Shown: positions 1-11,049 of the stretch, in pieces | Layout of the letters: each line of letters begins with the position of its first letter | How positions within the stretch are numbered: position 1 is the stretch's first letter | Assembly: GCA_963795825.1 (NCBI GenBank) | Contig: CAWCIW010000001.1 | Span: 744,001 to 808,000 of the forward strand | DNA from: BOG-908 sp963795825 | GTDB taxonomy: Bacteria; Pseudomonadota; Alphaproteobacteria; Acetobacterales; Acetobacteraceae | Direction: 5' to 3' | DNA length: 64,000 nucleotides | The notes under the pieces: generated by a model | What the model saw: only the letters and a program-made list of their open reading frames with translations | Database searches by the model: none | Told to the model about the DNA's origin: nothing | Position numbers and translations under genes: made by a program

Positions 1-514
1 ACCCGGCGCGCAGGTAATTCGGCAAAGCGCGCGGATGATCCGCCGTGCAGGTATTCACCGTCAGCGCGCGCGGCTTGTGCGCCCAGGCGGTAGCCATCGC
101 CGAGCGCAGCAGCGCGGTGCCGAGGCCGGCGCCGATCGCATGCGGCAGCAGCCCGAAATAGCTCAGATTGACGGTATGCCCGGCGCGCGCATCGAGCTCG
201 AAGAATCCCGCCGGCGCATTGCCCTGATACAGCACGTGCAGCGACACGCCTGGTGCCTCGATCAGCGCCTGCAACTGCGCAAGCGGCATGGTGCGCCGGA
301 GCCACCAGACATATTGCGCACCGACCGTGTCGTAGAGATAGCGGTAGAAGGCCGCGGTGGGCTTGTGCACGCGCACGATGCCGGAATGCGGCGGCAACTC
401 GACAGGCGCGGGTTCGGGGGGCTGTTCCTGGCGCAGGAAGGTTACCAGTACGGCGATGCGCGTGGTTTGCTGGGGGGCGCGGGTGGCCCAGAAGCTGGGT
501 TCCGGTGATTTCAT
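1..514 (-). CDS. GNAT-family N-acetyltransferase (C-terminus cut by left edge)
   Basis: Open from an ATG at 514 to the left edge, giving 171 codons with no stop, so the C-terminus is missing. The translation begins MKSPEPSFWATRAP. A GNAT-type acetyl-CoA-binding loop is visible near residues 131-141 (IGAGLGTALLR) after a beta strand (VNLSYFGLLP), followed by the usual helix and strand (ALTVNTCT). The family transfers acyl groups from CoA to amines; the substrate cannot be read from the sequence. It lies downstream of rpoD on the same strand, separated by a family A element. Confident in the fold, not in the substrate. Confidence 0.8.
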   Translation of the reverse strand, partial: MKSPEPSFWATRAPQQTTRIAVLVTFLRQEQPPEPAPVELPPHSGIVRVHKPTAAFYRYLYDTVGAQYVWWLRRTMPLAQLQALIEAPGVSLHVLYQGNAPAGFFELDARAGHTVNLSYFGLLPHAIGAGLGTALLRSAMATAWAHKPRALTVNTCTADHPRALPNYLRAG

Positions 515-530
515 TGTGTGGGAACAGGGA

Positions 531-670
531 AGGAAGGAAGCAGTTCTTTTTTGAAAAAAAGAACCAAAAAACTTTTGCTCCTGACGACGCTGACAGGCCC
601 GGGATTGGTAACGGACCTGTTGTGCGTTCTGACAGCGTCAGGAGCAAAACAGAAATGCCTGCTTGCCTTC
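531..670. repeat. Family A intergenic element, copy 1
   Basis: Left arm: a TTCTTTTTTGAAAAAAAGAA hairpin followed by AAAAAACTTTTGCTCCTGAC. The GC-rich inner stem GCTCCTGACG returns as CGTCAGGAGC near 636-646, and the right arm is truncated after AGCAAAAC. It fills the gap between the GNAT gene and rpoD. Confidence 0.8.
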
Positions 671-674
671 ACTG

Positions 675-2650
<1,976 letters not shown>

Positions 2651-2672
2651 TCGGTTGGTTGCTCCGTGAAGA

Positions 2673-2733
2673 AAGCAAGGCCTTCTTTTTTGCAAAAAAG
2701 AAGCAAAAAACTTTTGCTCCCTGTCGGCGATCT
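2673..2733. repeat. Family A half element, copy 2 (between rpoD and dnaG)
   Basis: Left arm only: AAGGCCTTC then a TTTTTTGCAAAAAA hairpin, then AAAAAACTTTTGCTCCC and a short GC-rich stretch. It lies in the 103-bp gap between the dnaG stop and the rpoD start. Confidence 0.8.
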
Positions 2734-2753
2734 TTCCTGTCTAAACCCGACAG

Positions 2754-4572
2754 TCAGTTCTCATAGGCGTAGGTTTCTTCTTCCGCGTCGGCGTCGGCAC
2801 CACCTGATTGTTCGCCGCGCCTGAGCCGGAAAGCGGCCAGGCACAACGCATTGAAACGGGCTAGGCAGGCGGCATCGTCCGGGTCGGCCACATAGGCGCG
2901 GCGCGCCTCCTCGACAGCGTGGTGCAGGCCGTCACGATGCATGAGCCCGTAGAAATGCCACCAACCGGCCTCGGCTTCGGCGGGCTGCCTGTCCGGGCGG
3001 CCGCAGGATGGGGTCTCGTCGAGGGCAAGCGCCAGTTCCACCGATAATCCCAGTGACCGGAGGTGGCGCGCGAGTCCGTCGGAGTCAAGCGGCGCCGAGT
3101 CGGTAAAATCCTGCGCGCAGTAGGCCAGCGTGGCTTCGCGTAGCCGGTCCAGCCCGGGCGGCAGCTTCAGCGTGCCGTATGCCTCCTCCACATCGTGGGC
3201 GAGGGTCGGATGCTGCAGCAGGATCGCGGTGAGCTTCAGGGCGCGGTGGGTGTCGGCCGCGTCCGCCACCAGTTCGGGCCGCGCCGGGCGTAGCGTGGGC
3301 TTGGCGGCACCCTTCTTGGTCGAGGCGAAATAGCGGTCCAGCAGCGCGCGGCGGTATTCGCTGGCAAGGCCGCGATCCTTGATGGTGGCCGCCGCCGCCT
3401 CCAGCCTGGCGCGGAACGCGCTGCGCTGCTCCGGCGTGGTGAACCCGCCGGCGCCGCGCAGCAGGTCGAACAGCGCCTCGTTCAGCGGCCGGGCGGCGGC
3501 CAGGATCGCGGCGAACGCGGCCGGACCCTGGCGGCTCACCAGCGTGTCCGGGTCCTCGCCCGCGGGCAGCGTGGCCAGTGCGATGCTCCTGTCCGACGCG
3601 ATCGCGGGCAGCGCCACCTGGGCGGCGCGGGCAGCGGCGCGGCCACCGGCGGCGTCGCCGTCGAAACACAGCACAGGAGCCGGCGAGAGGCGCCACAATT
3701 CCTCGAGCTGCTCGGCGGTGAGTGCCGTGCCGAGCGGCGCCACCGCGCCGCCGAAGCCGGCCTGGTGCAGCGCGATCACGTCCATGTAGCCTTCTACGGC
3801 GACCACGGCCGCACCTTTGCGGGCGGCTTCGCGCGCGAAGTTCAGGCCGTAGAGCGTGCGCCGCTTGGAAAAGAGCGGGGTTTCGGGCCCGTTGACGTAT
3901 TTCGGCTGGCCGTCACCAAGCGTGCGGCCGCCGAAGCTGATGATCCGGCCGGTGCCGGTCGCGTATCGGAAACATCACCCGGTTGAAGAACAGCTCGCCG
4001 CGTATGGCGCCGTCCTCGCCGGCCCGCAGCAGGCCCGCTTCCAGCAGTTGCGCCGGCGTGATCCCGCTTCCTGCCAGCGCGGCCGCCAGCGCGCCGCGGC
4101 CTTCGCCGGCCCAGCCCAGGCCGAAGCGGGCGATGGTGTCGTCGGCGAGGCCGCGGCCGCGCAGGTAGGCCAGGGCCGCGGCGCCCTCCTTCGTCTGCAA
4201 TGCCGCGTGCGTAATGCGCCTGCGCCGCATCCAGCACGCCGTGCAGATCGAGGCGCTGCCGCTCGGCCGCCTCTGCCGAGGGGCTGGCTTCGGCAGGTCC
4301 AGCCCCGCCTCGCCGGCCAGCGACTGCACGGCTTCCATGAAGGTGGCGCCGGCGGTCTGCATGACGAAGCTGATCGCGTCGCCATGCGCGCCGCAGCCGA
4401 AGCAGTGGTAGCCGTCCTCATAGACGTAGAAACTGGGGGTTTTCTCGCCGTGGAACGGGCAGCAGCCTTTCATCTGGCGGCCGCTGCGGGAGAGTTTCAC
4501 GCGGCGGCTGACCAGGGCGGCCAGGGGTGTGCGCGCGCGGAGTTCTTCCAGGAAGGAGTCTGGGAGCTTCAT
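2754..4572 (-). CDS. dnaG: DNA primase DnaG, carrying three apparent frameshifts
   Basis: Synthesises RNA primers for replication. Start ATG at 4572 (MKLPDSFLEELRART). The N-terminal zinc ribbon is complete (CCPFHGEKTPSF ... YHCFGCGAHGD). The catalytic core shows RVMFPIRD, IISFGGRTLGDGQPKYVNGP, the TOPRIM strand VVAVEGYMDVIALHQAG and the acidic motif CFDGDAAGGRAA. The C-terminal DnaB-binding part ends at 2754. Three indels break the frame: about one base missing near 4284 (after DLPKPAP), one extra base near 4203 that restores the frame (before LQTKEGAAAL), and one extra base near 3956-3961 (before GTGRIISFGGR). Corrected, it is about 605 residues, normal for the family. All catalytic motifs survive across the breaks, so sequence error is favoured over decay. 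Confidence 0.93.
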
Positions 4573-4585
4573 GGATGGCCGCCGG

Positions 4586-4773
4586 CAAGGAAAGAAGAAA
4601 GCCCTTCTTTTTCGAGAAAAAGAAGCAGAAAGCTTTTGCTCCGACGCTTGCCCGACGGCATCGCCCCTATGTGCAAGCGCGTGCACTGGCAGAAACGGGC
4701 GATGCCGCGGGGCAGGCGGGAGAGCAAAAGTTTTTTGGTCCTTTTTTTCAAAAAAGGACTGCTTTCTTTCTTC
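4586..4773. repeat. Family A full element, copy 3
   Basis: Left arm with CCTTCTTTTTCGAGAAAAAG and AGCTTTTGCTCCGACG, spacer with TGCACTGGCAGAA, right arm with GCAAAAGTTTTTTGGTCC and a TTTTTTTCAAAAAA hairpin. It separates yqeY from dnaG and stops 4 bp before the yqeY stop codon. Confidence 0.85.
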
Positions 4774-4776
4774 TTC

Positions 4777-5229
4777 TCACCCCAGCCGCGCCTTCACCAG
4801 CGCGCCCGCGCGCCCCAGATCCAGCGCCGCGCCATGCGCCGCCTTCAGCCGCGCCATCACCGCGCCCGTCTGCTTCACGCTCGTCGCACCCGTCTCCGCC
4901 ACCGCTGCGTCCACGGCGGCGACCAGCGCCGCCTCGTCCATCTGCTGCGGCAGGAAGCCTTCCACCACGGTAATTTCCGCCATCTCCTTGGCGGCCAGTT
5001 CCGGGCGGCCTCCCTTGGTGTAGAGCTCGGCCGCCTCGCGCCGCTGCTTGACCATGCCGCGCAGCATCTTGGTGATCTCGTCGTCGCTGATCGGGTCGCC
5101 GGGGCGGGCCGCGATATCGGTGTCCTTCAGCTTGGCCATCACCATCCGTATCGTGGAGGTGCGCGGCGCGTCGCCGGCCTTCATCGAGGCCTTCATCTCT
5201 TCGGTCAGTCGCTCACGCACGGCCATCAT
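4777..5229 (-). CDS. yqeY: GatB/YqeY domain-containing protein
   Basis: A 150-residue protein of the YqeY family, related to the C-terminal tRNA-binding part of the GatB amidotransferase subunit; its precise role is unsettled. The N-terminal helix RERLTEEMKASMKAGDAPR and the internal YTKGGRPELAAKEMAEI and FLPQQMD are typical of the family. Two adjacent ATG codons (5229 and 5226) could both initiate. It is usually linked to dnaG and rpoD, as here, on the same strand and upstream of dnaG, with a family A element between them. Confidence 0.9.
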   Translation of the reverse strand: MMAVRERLTEEMKASMKAGDAPRTSTIRMVMAKLKDTDIAARPGDPISDDEITKMLRGMVKQRREAAELYTKGGRPELAAKEMAEITVVEGFLPQQMDEAALVAAVDAAVAETGATSVKQTGAVMARLKAAHGAALDLGRAGALVKARLG

Positions 5230-5316
5230 GTCGGGTCCTGGAGGGGGAGCGCGGTTCTAACACGGCGGCCATGCCGGGCGTAAGCAACCGCTTCAGCTAT
5301 CGGCGTCGCGATTGCT

Positions 5317-5781
5317 TCAGGTGTCGGCCTCGCGGCCGGCCCGGCGAAGGTTGCGCCGCAGCCGGGCGCCGTCGGGCGCAAAGCCGGTGGAAGCGGCGAA
5401 TGCCAGCATCTCCGCCTGGCCGGGCGGCACGGCCAGGCCGATTTCGTGGCAGCCGGCGGATCGCGCGGCCTGCGACGCCGCCTTGAGCAGCAGCCGCGCC
5501 AGCCCGCGCCGCCGTGCGTCGGCCCCCACCAGCAGCAGGCTTACTTCGGCGGTGAGGTGATCGCCGGCGAGCCCGGCCCACCAGTGCACCACGATCACGC
5601 CGCTGGGCGGGCCCCATTCCAAGGCCAGCAACGCGGTGCCCTGGCCGCGCTGCAGCCGCTCCAGCCGCGCGGCCAGGGCACGCGCGGTGGCGGCGAGACC
5701 GCTGGCGGCGAGAAGCTCGGCCAGGCCGGGCGTGTCGCCAGCCGTCGCCGCGCGTATCTCCAGGCCGAAGCGGCTGCTCAT
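5317..5781 (-). CDS. GNAT-family N-acetyltransferase
   Basis: A 154-residue protein starting at ATG 5781 (MSSRFGLEIRAATAGD). Residues 1-20 form the first GNAT strand and helix, LTAEVSLLLVGADARRRGLA carries the acetyl-CoA-binding R-x-x-G-x-A-like loop, and GCHEIGLAVPP plus FAASTGFAPDG are the later strand and the characteristic GF turn. The substrate is unknown. It lies 87 bp upstream of yqeY on the same strand and diverges from the diguanylate cyclase gene. An upstream extension is open but has arginine-rich noise composition, so it was not used. Confidence 0.82.
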   Translation of the reverse strand: MSSRFGLEIRAATAGDTPGLAELLAASGLAATARALAARLERLQRGQGTALLALEWGPPSGVIVVHWWAGLAGDHLTAEVSLLLVGADARRRGLARLLLKAASQAARSAGCHEIGLAVPPGQAEMLAFAASTGFAPDGARLRRNLRRAGREADT

Positions 5782-5923
5782 CGGGCCAGCGCGACGGCGC
5801 GCCCACGGTGTTCGGCGATCTCGTCCACGCCGTGTTCCTCCCTTGTGCAGGCCAGCGCACCAGGCTGCGCGCGCGGTCCTGGCCCGCGTCCACATAGCGT
5901 TAACCGCATCGCTTTACGCTGGC

Positions 5924-7234
5924 GTGGTGCAGCGCAGCCCCACCTGGCAGACCGCCACCATCTGCCCGCCTTTGAAATGGCGCCCGCTTGTCTGGCTCAC
6001 CACGTCGCCCGTGGCGCCGATCGAGGTGTGGGACGAGCTGCGTGCCAGCCTGTTCAACCGCATGTCCGCGGTGATCGCCAGCGCCGTGGTCATGTTCCCG
6101 ATCGCGGTGGCGCTGGCCCTGCGCCATCCGCATACGCTGTTCGTTCTCTGGGCGGTGCTCGATGGGCTGGCCTCCCTTGTGCGCGTGGTGGGCGCCGTCG
6201 CCATCCTCCGGCACAAGGTGCGCCATCCCGGAGAGGCGGCGCCGGACAACCTGTTTCCAGACCTCGATGTGGGAGCCGGCCTGGTCTGGTGCGCTATCCT
6301 GGGATGCGGCACGGGGCTGTGTCTGGCGAGTGGGGATATCGCCACGAGCGTCATGGGCTGCCTGCTCGGAACCACGACGATGGGGGCGCAGTGCGCCCGC
6401 GTGCCCGGGGCGCCGCGGTTGCTGCTGGCGCAGCTCGTCTGCATCAGCCTGCCGCTCGCGATCGGCGGCTGTTTCGCGCCGGATGTGTCTCTGGCCTGGA
6501 GCATGATCACGGCGCCGGCCTATCTGTTCGCCCTGTTCTCCATCAACACGCAACTTCATCAGGACTATGTGGAGATGATCGTCGGCCGCCATGAGAGCCG
6601 GCTGATGGCGCTGCGTTGCCCGCTCACCGGCCTGGCGAACCGCCGCGCGTTCGACCGGGCCATCGCCACCGCCCTGGCCACCGCGTCGCACCGGAGCAGC
6701 ACCGTCGTGCTCAGCCTCGATCTGGACGGCTTCAAGACGGTCAACGACGTCCATGGCCATCTCGCCGGAGACCTGCTGCTGCGCCAGGTGGCCGAGCGCC
6801 TGCTGCGCCACGTGCCGGCCGGCAGCCTCACCGCCCGGCTTGGCGGCGACGAATTCGCCATACTCGCGCGCGGCGCCGCCGCCAACGCCGCCGAGCAACT
6901 GGCCTGCGCCGTGCTCGCCGCCTTGCGCGAGCCGATCATGGTATCCGGCCTGCCGGCCACGGTGGGCGTGAGCATCGGGCTGGCGCGCGCCACCGCGGTA
7001 TCGACGCCGGACCGGCTGCTCGGCGAGGCGGACCAGGCGCTCTACACCGCCAAGCGCGGCGGCAAGAATCGTTACCACTGGTTCACCGCCGAGCCGGATC
7101 CGCTGGCCGCGGACCCGGCGGCAGCCGGCACGGCCGGGCCTGCCGACGCGCCGCCCCAGGGAGACGGCCCTGCCGGCTGGGCCGGCGCCCCGCCGCACGA
7201 CGCTACAGCGATGGCCCTGTCCGGCGGCAGCTAA
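5924..7234 (+). CDS. Membrane-anchored diguanylate cyclase (GGDEF)
   Basis: About 436 residues from a GTG at 5924; an in-frame ATG at 6062 is a possible alternative, so the start is uncertain. The N-terminal half has several hydrophobic segments (for example SAVVMFPIAVALAL, AGLVWCAILGCGTGLCLA and LLAQLVCISLPLAIG), suggesting five or six membrane helices. The C-terminal GGDEF domain is complete: PLTGLANRRAFDRA, VLSLDLDGFKTVNDVHGHLAGD and an intact RLGGDEFAIL. The RxxD product-inhibition site is absent five residues upstream of GGDEF (GSLT there). It should make cyclic di-GMP at the inner membrane. The last ~55 residues are a low-complexity Ala/Pro/Gly tail. Confidence 0.85.
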   Translation: MVQRSPTWQTATICPPLKWRPLVWLTTSPVAPIEVWDELRASLFNRMSAVIASAVVMFPIAVALALRHPHTLFVLWAVLDGLASLVRVVGAVAILRHKVRHPGEAAPDNLFPDLDVGAGLVWCAILGCGTGLCLASGDIATSVMGCLLGTTTMGAQCARVPGAPRLLLAQLVCISLPLAIGGCFAPDVSLAWSMITAPAYLFALFSINTQLHQDYVEMIVGRHESRLMALRCPLTGLANRRAFDRAIATALATASHRSSTVVLSLDLDGFKTVNDVHGHLAGDLLLRQVAERLLRHVPAGSLTARLGGDEFAILARGAAANAAEQLACAVLAALREPIMVSGLPATVGVSIGLARATAVSTPDRLLGEADQALYTAKRGGKNRYHWFTAEPDPLAADPAAAGTAGPADAPPQGDGPAGWAGAPPHDATAMALSGGS

Positions 7235-7313
7235 ACCCGCCGGCCCGAAGGCGAAAACCACGCAGCCCCGCCGCGCTCCGGAACAACTGGCTGCCCGGGC
7301 AGTTTGCCGTCGC

Positions 7314-8873
7314 ATGACGGTCCTGACGCGCAAAACCGCCCCGCTCGGCCTGCTCTCGCCCAAGGTGGTGCCGGAGGAGAAGCCGGAGGCGCTGGGCCTG
7401 CCGATGATGCTGGGCATCGCCGGGGTGATCCTGGCGGCCGCCCTCTCGTCGCTGGACCAGCGCCTGGCCAGCGTGGCGATGGCGGACCTGCTGGGCGGCC
7501 TCGGGCTCGGCCAGGATGACGGCTCGTGGGTCAACACCGCCTATATCGTGGGCGACATCGCCGTGGTGCCGATGACGCCCTGGCTGGCGCAGATCGTCAG
7601 CCCACGCCGGCTCGCGGCCGCCGAGATCATCCTGTTCGTGGTGGCCGCCGCCGCCTGCCCGATCGCGCCCGGCTATCACGGCCTGATCGCGCTGCGCTTC
7701 CTGCAGGGCTTCGGCGAAGGCGGCCTGGTGCCGCTGATGCTGCTGACGCTGCTGCAATCCACCCCGCCGCGCCACCGGCCGGAAGCCTTCGCCGTGTATG
7801 CGATCGTGAGCACGCTGGTGCCGCTCATGGCCGAAGGCGCGGCGGGGGCGGCCACCGACCTGTTCACCTGGCAGTCGCTGTTCTGGTTCAGCGCCACGCT
7901 CGGGCCGGTGGCGCTGTTCCTCGTGCTGGCGTTCCTGCCGGTGCAGCCGCCGAAATGGGAGAAGTTCGTCCATGTCGACTATTTCGGCCTGGCCTGCCTG
8001 GTGGCGTTCTGCTGCCTGCTGGTAGCGGGCCTCAGCCAGGGCCAGAGGCTGGATTGGTTCGACGACCGGCTGATCGTGGCCCTGTTCGCCGGAGCCGCGA
8101 TGGCGCTGCTGGGGTTCCTCGTCAGCGAAAGCCTCACGAAACACAAGCTGCTCGATCTGGGACTGTTCCGGCGGCCGAATTTCAGCATCGGGCTCTGCCT
8201 GGTCGCTGTGTTCAATATCGGCCTGCTCGGCGCCACGTATGTGGAGCCGCAGACGCAGATGCTGATACGGTCGCTCAAGCCGATCCAGATCGGCGCGCTT
8301 TTCCTGCTGCTGGCCGCCCCGCAACTGGTGATCGCACCGCTCGCCGCGGTGCTGATGCGCTTCTTCGATGCGCGCCTTCTGGTCGGCTGCGGCTTCGCCA
8401 TGGGCGCGCTGGGGGCGTATCTCTGCACCTACGTCACTTCGGACTGGGCGGGCACAGACTTCCTGCCGCCCCTGCTCCTGCAGGCGTGCGGCTGGCCGCT
8501 GGTGTTCACACCTCTGGTGTTCCTCACCACCAGCGTGCTCAAGCCGGAAGACGCTTTGTCCGGCGGCACCATCTTCAACATCGTGCGCACGCTGGCGATC
8601 GGCGCGGGGCCGGCCATCGTGGGCGCGGTGATCACGGTCCGCGAGCGGGTGCACTCGGTATATCTTGTGGGCCACCTGGTGCCCGGGCGCGAGGCGGTGG
8701 ATCTGCGCGTGGCGTCGTCCGGCCTGTCCGCTTTGCGGGCGGCGGCGCATGCGCAGGCCTATGTGATGGCGTTCGCCGACACTTTCGGGTGGATCGCCGT
8801 GGTGCTTCTGGTGGGGCTGGTGCTGGTGGTGTTCGAGAGCGAGGCGCCGGTTACGCGTAAGCTCGCAAGGTAA
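7314..8873 (+). CDS. MFS drug:H+ antiporter, DHA2 (EmrB/QacA) family
   Basis: A 519-residue polytopic protein with about 14 predicted helices, the DHA2 pattern. The first helix carries LSSLDQRLASVAMADL, equivalent to the LD motif of EmrB, and helix 2 follows the motif SWVNTAYIVGDIAVVP. The RFLQGFGEGGLVPLML segment resembles the family RxxQGxGgg signature. It is likely to export amphipathic compounds by proton antiport; the substrate is unknown, and no EmrA-type membrane-fusion gene is adjacent. It lies 79 bp after the diguanylate cyclase gene and may be co-transcribed with it. A family A element begins directly after the stop codon. Confidence 0.87.
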   Translation: MTVLTRKTAPLGLLSPKVVPEEKPEALGLPMMLGIAGVILAAALSSLDQRLASVAMADLLGGLGLGQDDGSWVNTAYIVGDIAVVPMTPWLAQIVSPRRLAAAEIILFVVAAAACPIAPGYHGLIALRFLQGFGEGGLVPLMLLTLLQSTPPRHRPEAFAVYAIVSTLVPLMAEGAAGAATDLFTWQSLFWFSATLGPVALFLVLAFLPVQPPKWEKFVHVDYFGLACLVAFCCLLVAGLSQGQRLDWFDDRLIVALFAGAAMALLGFLVSESLTKHKLLDLGLFRRPNFSIGLCLVAVFNIGLLGATYVEPQTQMLIRSLKPIQIGALFLLLAAPQLVIAPLAAVLMRFFDARLLVGCGFAMGALGAYLCTYVTSDWAGTDFLPPLLLQACGWPLVFTPLVFLTTSVLKPEDALSGGTIFNIVRTLAIGAGPAIVGAVITVRERVHSVYLVGHLVPGREAVDLRVASSGLSALRAAAHAQAYVMAFADTFGWIAVVLLVGLVLVVFESEAPVTRKLAR

Positions 8874-9042
8874 GGCAAGGGCCTTCTTTTTTGAAAAAAA
8901 GAAGCAAAAAACTTTTGCGGTGTGCTGTCGCGCCCAGGCTGGATACAGCTAGGCCCTGGTACTTCAGTACATGCGCCGGCCCCGGCGAACGAAGCAAAAG
9001 TTTTTTGGTCCTTTTTGCAAAAAGGACTGCTTGCCTTGCCTG
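8874..9042. repeat. Family A full element, copy 4
   Basis: Begins at the base after the MFS stop codon. Both arms have the TTTTTT-loop-AAAAAA type hairpin. The inner sequence is of the second class, GTGCTGTCGCGCCCAGGCTG, which recurs inverted in copies 8, 11 and 18. Confidence 0.85.
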
Positions 9043-9116
9043 TCCTGACCGCGGGGCCACTCCCGGTTCGTCCCGCTTGGGTATAGGATGGCGCCAGAAT
9101 AGTCGGGGAATGTGCC

Positions 9117-9869
9117 GTGAAGCGTTATGCGCTGATTGCCGTATCATGTGTGTTCAGCCTGGCCGCGCGGGCGGCGGTGCCGGAATACGTGACGCAGGCC
9201 ATCGCCAATGCGGACCGGCCGGCCGCCGATACGGCGCGTGACGCGGCCCGCCACGTTGTGGCGCTGCTGGTGTTCTCCGGCGCCAAGCCAGGCGACCGCA
9301 TCGCCGATCTCGTGCCAGGCGGCGGCTACTTCACCCGGCTGTTCAGCAACGTGGCCGGCGCCAAGGGGCATGTCTATGCGGTGATCCCCGCGGAGATGCA
9401 GAAAAACCCCAAGATGGTGAAGGCCACCGAGGCGATCGTGCAGATGCCTGCGTTCGCCAACGTCTCCGAAGAGATCGATCCGATCGACGACACCGGCGCC
9501 CGCGCATTTGCGTCGGGGCCGCTCGATCTGGTGTGGACCAGCGACAATTATCACGACCTCTACGGTGCCTTCGGCGCACAGCACGCGGCTGCCGCGGACG
9601 CCGCGATCTTCCGCGCGCTCAAGCCGGGCGGCGTGTTCGTGGTGATCGACCACGTGGCGATGCCGGGTGCCACCACCGCGCCCACCACGCTGCACCGGAT
9701 AGACCCGGAAACCGTAAAGGCCCAGGTGCTGGCTGCAGGCTTCGTGCTGGACGGCACGACCGACGTGCTGGCCAATCCGGCGGACACGCACATGCTGAAA
9801 GTGTTCGACCCGGCCATAAAAGGCCACACCGACCAGTTCGCCTTCCGGTTCCGCAAACCCGCCAAGTGA
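9117..9869 (+). CDS. Exported class I SAM-methyltransferase-like protein
   Basis: A 250-residue protein starting at GTG 9117 with GGGGA about 7 bases upstream. Residues 1-19 (MKRYALIAVSCVFSLAARA) are a clear signal peptide, so the protein is predicted to be periplasmic. After it come a methyltransferase-like core: a motif I-like strand and glycine loop (GDRIADLVPGGGYFTRLF), a motif II-like acidic strand (VYAVIPAEM), and a later strand (LKPGGVFVVIDHVAMPGA). Glycine-rich motif I is weaker than in true methyltransferases. A periplasmic protein would lack SAM, so the activity is doubtful; binding or an unusual donor is possible. The family (COG4798-like) is known only as predicted methyltransferases. 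Confidence 0.8.
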   Translation: MKRYALIAVSCVFSLAARAAVPEYVTQAIANADRPAADTARDAARHVVALLVFSGAKPGDRIADLVPGGGYFTRLFSNVAGAKGHVYAVIPAEMQKNPKMVKATEAIVQMPAFANVSEEIDPIDDTGARAFASGPLDLVWTSDNYHDLYGAFGAQHAAAADAAIFRALKPGGVFVVIDHVAMPGATTAPTTLHRIDPETVKAQVLAAGFVLDGTTDVLANPADTHMLKVFDPAIKGHTDQFAFRFRKPAK

Positions 9870-9907
9870 GCATCGCAAGCTCTACGTCGCGAGCCGGCGA
9901 CAGCGGA

Positions 9908-9956
9908 GTCAAAAGTTTTTTGCTTCTTTTTTGCAAAAAAGAAGGCCTTCCTTCCT
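9908..9956. repeat. Family A half element (right arm), copy 5
   Basis: Reads CAAAAGTTTTTTGCTTC, a TTTTTTGCAAAAAA hairpin, then GAAGGCCTTCC. It ends one base before the ATG of the next gene, so it occupies that gene's expected ribosome-binding region. Confidence 0.85.
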
Positions 9957-9957
9957 G

Positions 9958-11046
9958 ATGCACCAGGAACGCAAGCAACTCCGAACCTGGCTGCTGGAAG
10001 CCGCCCTCCCCCTCTGGCTGTCCAAAGGCATAGACCAGAAGAGAGGCGGCTTCTACGAGGCGCTGGACCTGAAGACGCACAACTGCGCCGCCCCCTTTCG
10101 CCGCCTGCGCGTGGTCGCCAGGCAGATCGTGGTTTTCGCCCAGGCGCAGGCGCTGGGTTTGCAGGGCGCAAGCGAAGCCGTGAGGCTGGGCCTGCATTTT
10201 CTACAAACCCACGCCGTGCAGGAAGAGGGCGGCTATGCCTGGCGCTTCGACCTGGCGCACCAACCGATCGACCACACGCGCGACCTCTACGACCACGCCT
10301 TCGTGCTGCTGGCGTTCGCCACCGCGGCGCCGCTCGCCGACACGGCCGAGTTACGCGCGCGCGCGCTGAAGCTGCTGGCGTGGCTGGACGCAGAATTCGC
10401 CCACCCCGCCGGCGGATATCTCGAGAGCCTGCCGCCAGCTTTGCCGCGCCGGCAAAATCCGCACATGCATCTGCTGGAAGCGTTGCTGGCCGCCGCTGCG
10501 ATGTTCGGCGACGACATCTTCCACGCGCGCGCGCAATCCCTGGTGGATCTTTTCGCCACCCGCCTGTTCGACGCGCGATCCGGTGCCCTGCCGGAGTATT
10601 TCGACGATGCGCTGGTGCCGCTGCGCAAGGGCGGCATTTTTCTGGTGGAGCCCGGGCATCACTACGAATGGGTGTGGCTGCTGCACCAGGCGGCCGCGCT
10701 CGGCCTCGCGGTGCCGCCGGATAGTGCAGGCCGGCTGCTGGCTTTCGCCGACCGGCACGCGATAAACCCGGCCACCGGCGGCCTGTTCGACGAACTGGGC
10801 AGCGACGGCGGCGTGCGTGCGGCCGGTTCGCGCCTGTGGCCGCAGACGGAGCGTTTGCGGGCGGAGTTCCTGCGCGCCGACCCGTCGGAAGCCAGGCAGT
10901 TGCAGGCGATACGCGCGCTGGCCGCGCAATTGCGGCCGGACGGTTTGTGGCAGGAGCGGCGTCTGGCGGATGGTGCGTTTGCGGAGTTGCCTGCGCCGGC
11001 CAGCAGTTTGTATCATTTGACCGGGGCTATTTTGGCGGTGACGTGA
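9958..11046 (+). CDS. AGE-family epimerase/isomerase
   Basis: A 362-residue (alpha/alpha)6-barrel protein of the N-acylglucosamine 2-epimerase / mannose isomerase family. Family landmarks are GIDQKRGGFYEALD near residue 25, RVVARQIVVFAQ (the R-x-x-x-Q helix), DLYDHAFVLLAFA, NPHMHLLEALLAA and FLVEPGHHYEWVWLL, which include the conserved histidines of the active-site pocket. The substrate is likely a free or phosphorylated sugar, but no neighbour fixes it. The ATG at 9958 abuts a family A arm whose AAGGAAGG-like end may supply the ribosome-binding site in the complementary sense only, so translation initiation may be weak or leaderless. Confidence 0.85.
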   Translation: MHQERKQLRTWLLEAALPLWLSKGIDQKRGGFYEALDLKTHNCAAPFRRLRVVARQIVVFAQAQALGLQGASEAVRLGLHFLQTHAVQEEGGYAWRFDLAHQPIDHTRDLYDHAFVLLAFATAAPLADTAELRARALKLLAWLDAEFAHPAGGYLESLPPALPRRQNPHMHLLEALLAAAAMFGDDIFHARAQSLVDLFATRLFDARSGALPEYFDDALVPLRKGGIFLVEPGHHYEWVWLLHQAAALGLAVPPDSAGRLLAFADRHAINPATGGLFDELGSDGGVRAAGSRLWPQTERLRAEFLRADPSEARQLQAIRALAAQLRPDGLWQERRLADGAFAELPAPASSLYHLTGAILAVT

Positions 11047-11049
11047 GGG

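Noticed and set aside
3956..4284. Programmed ribosomal frameshifting in dnaG
   Set aside because: Three separate shifts, no slippery heptamer or stimulatory structure seen, and similar indels in unrelated genes make sequence error the simpler explanation.
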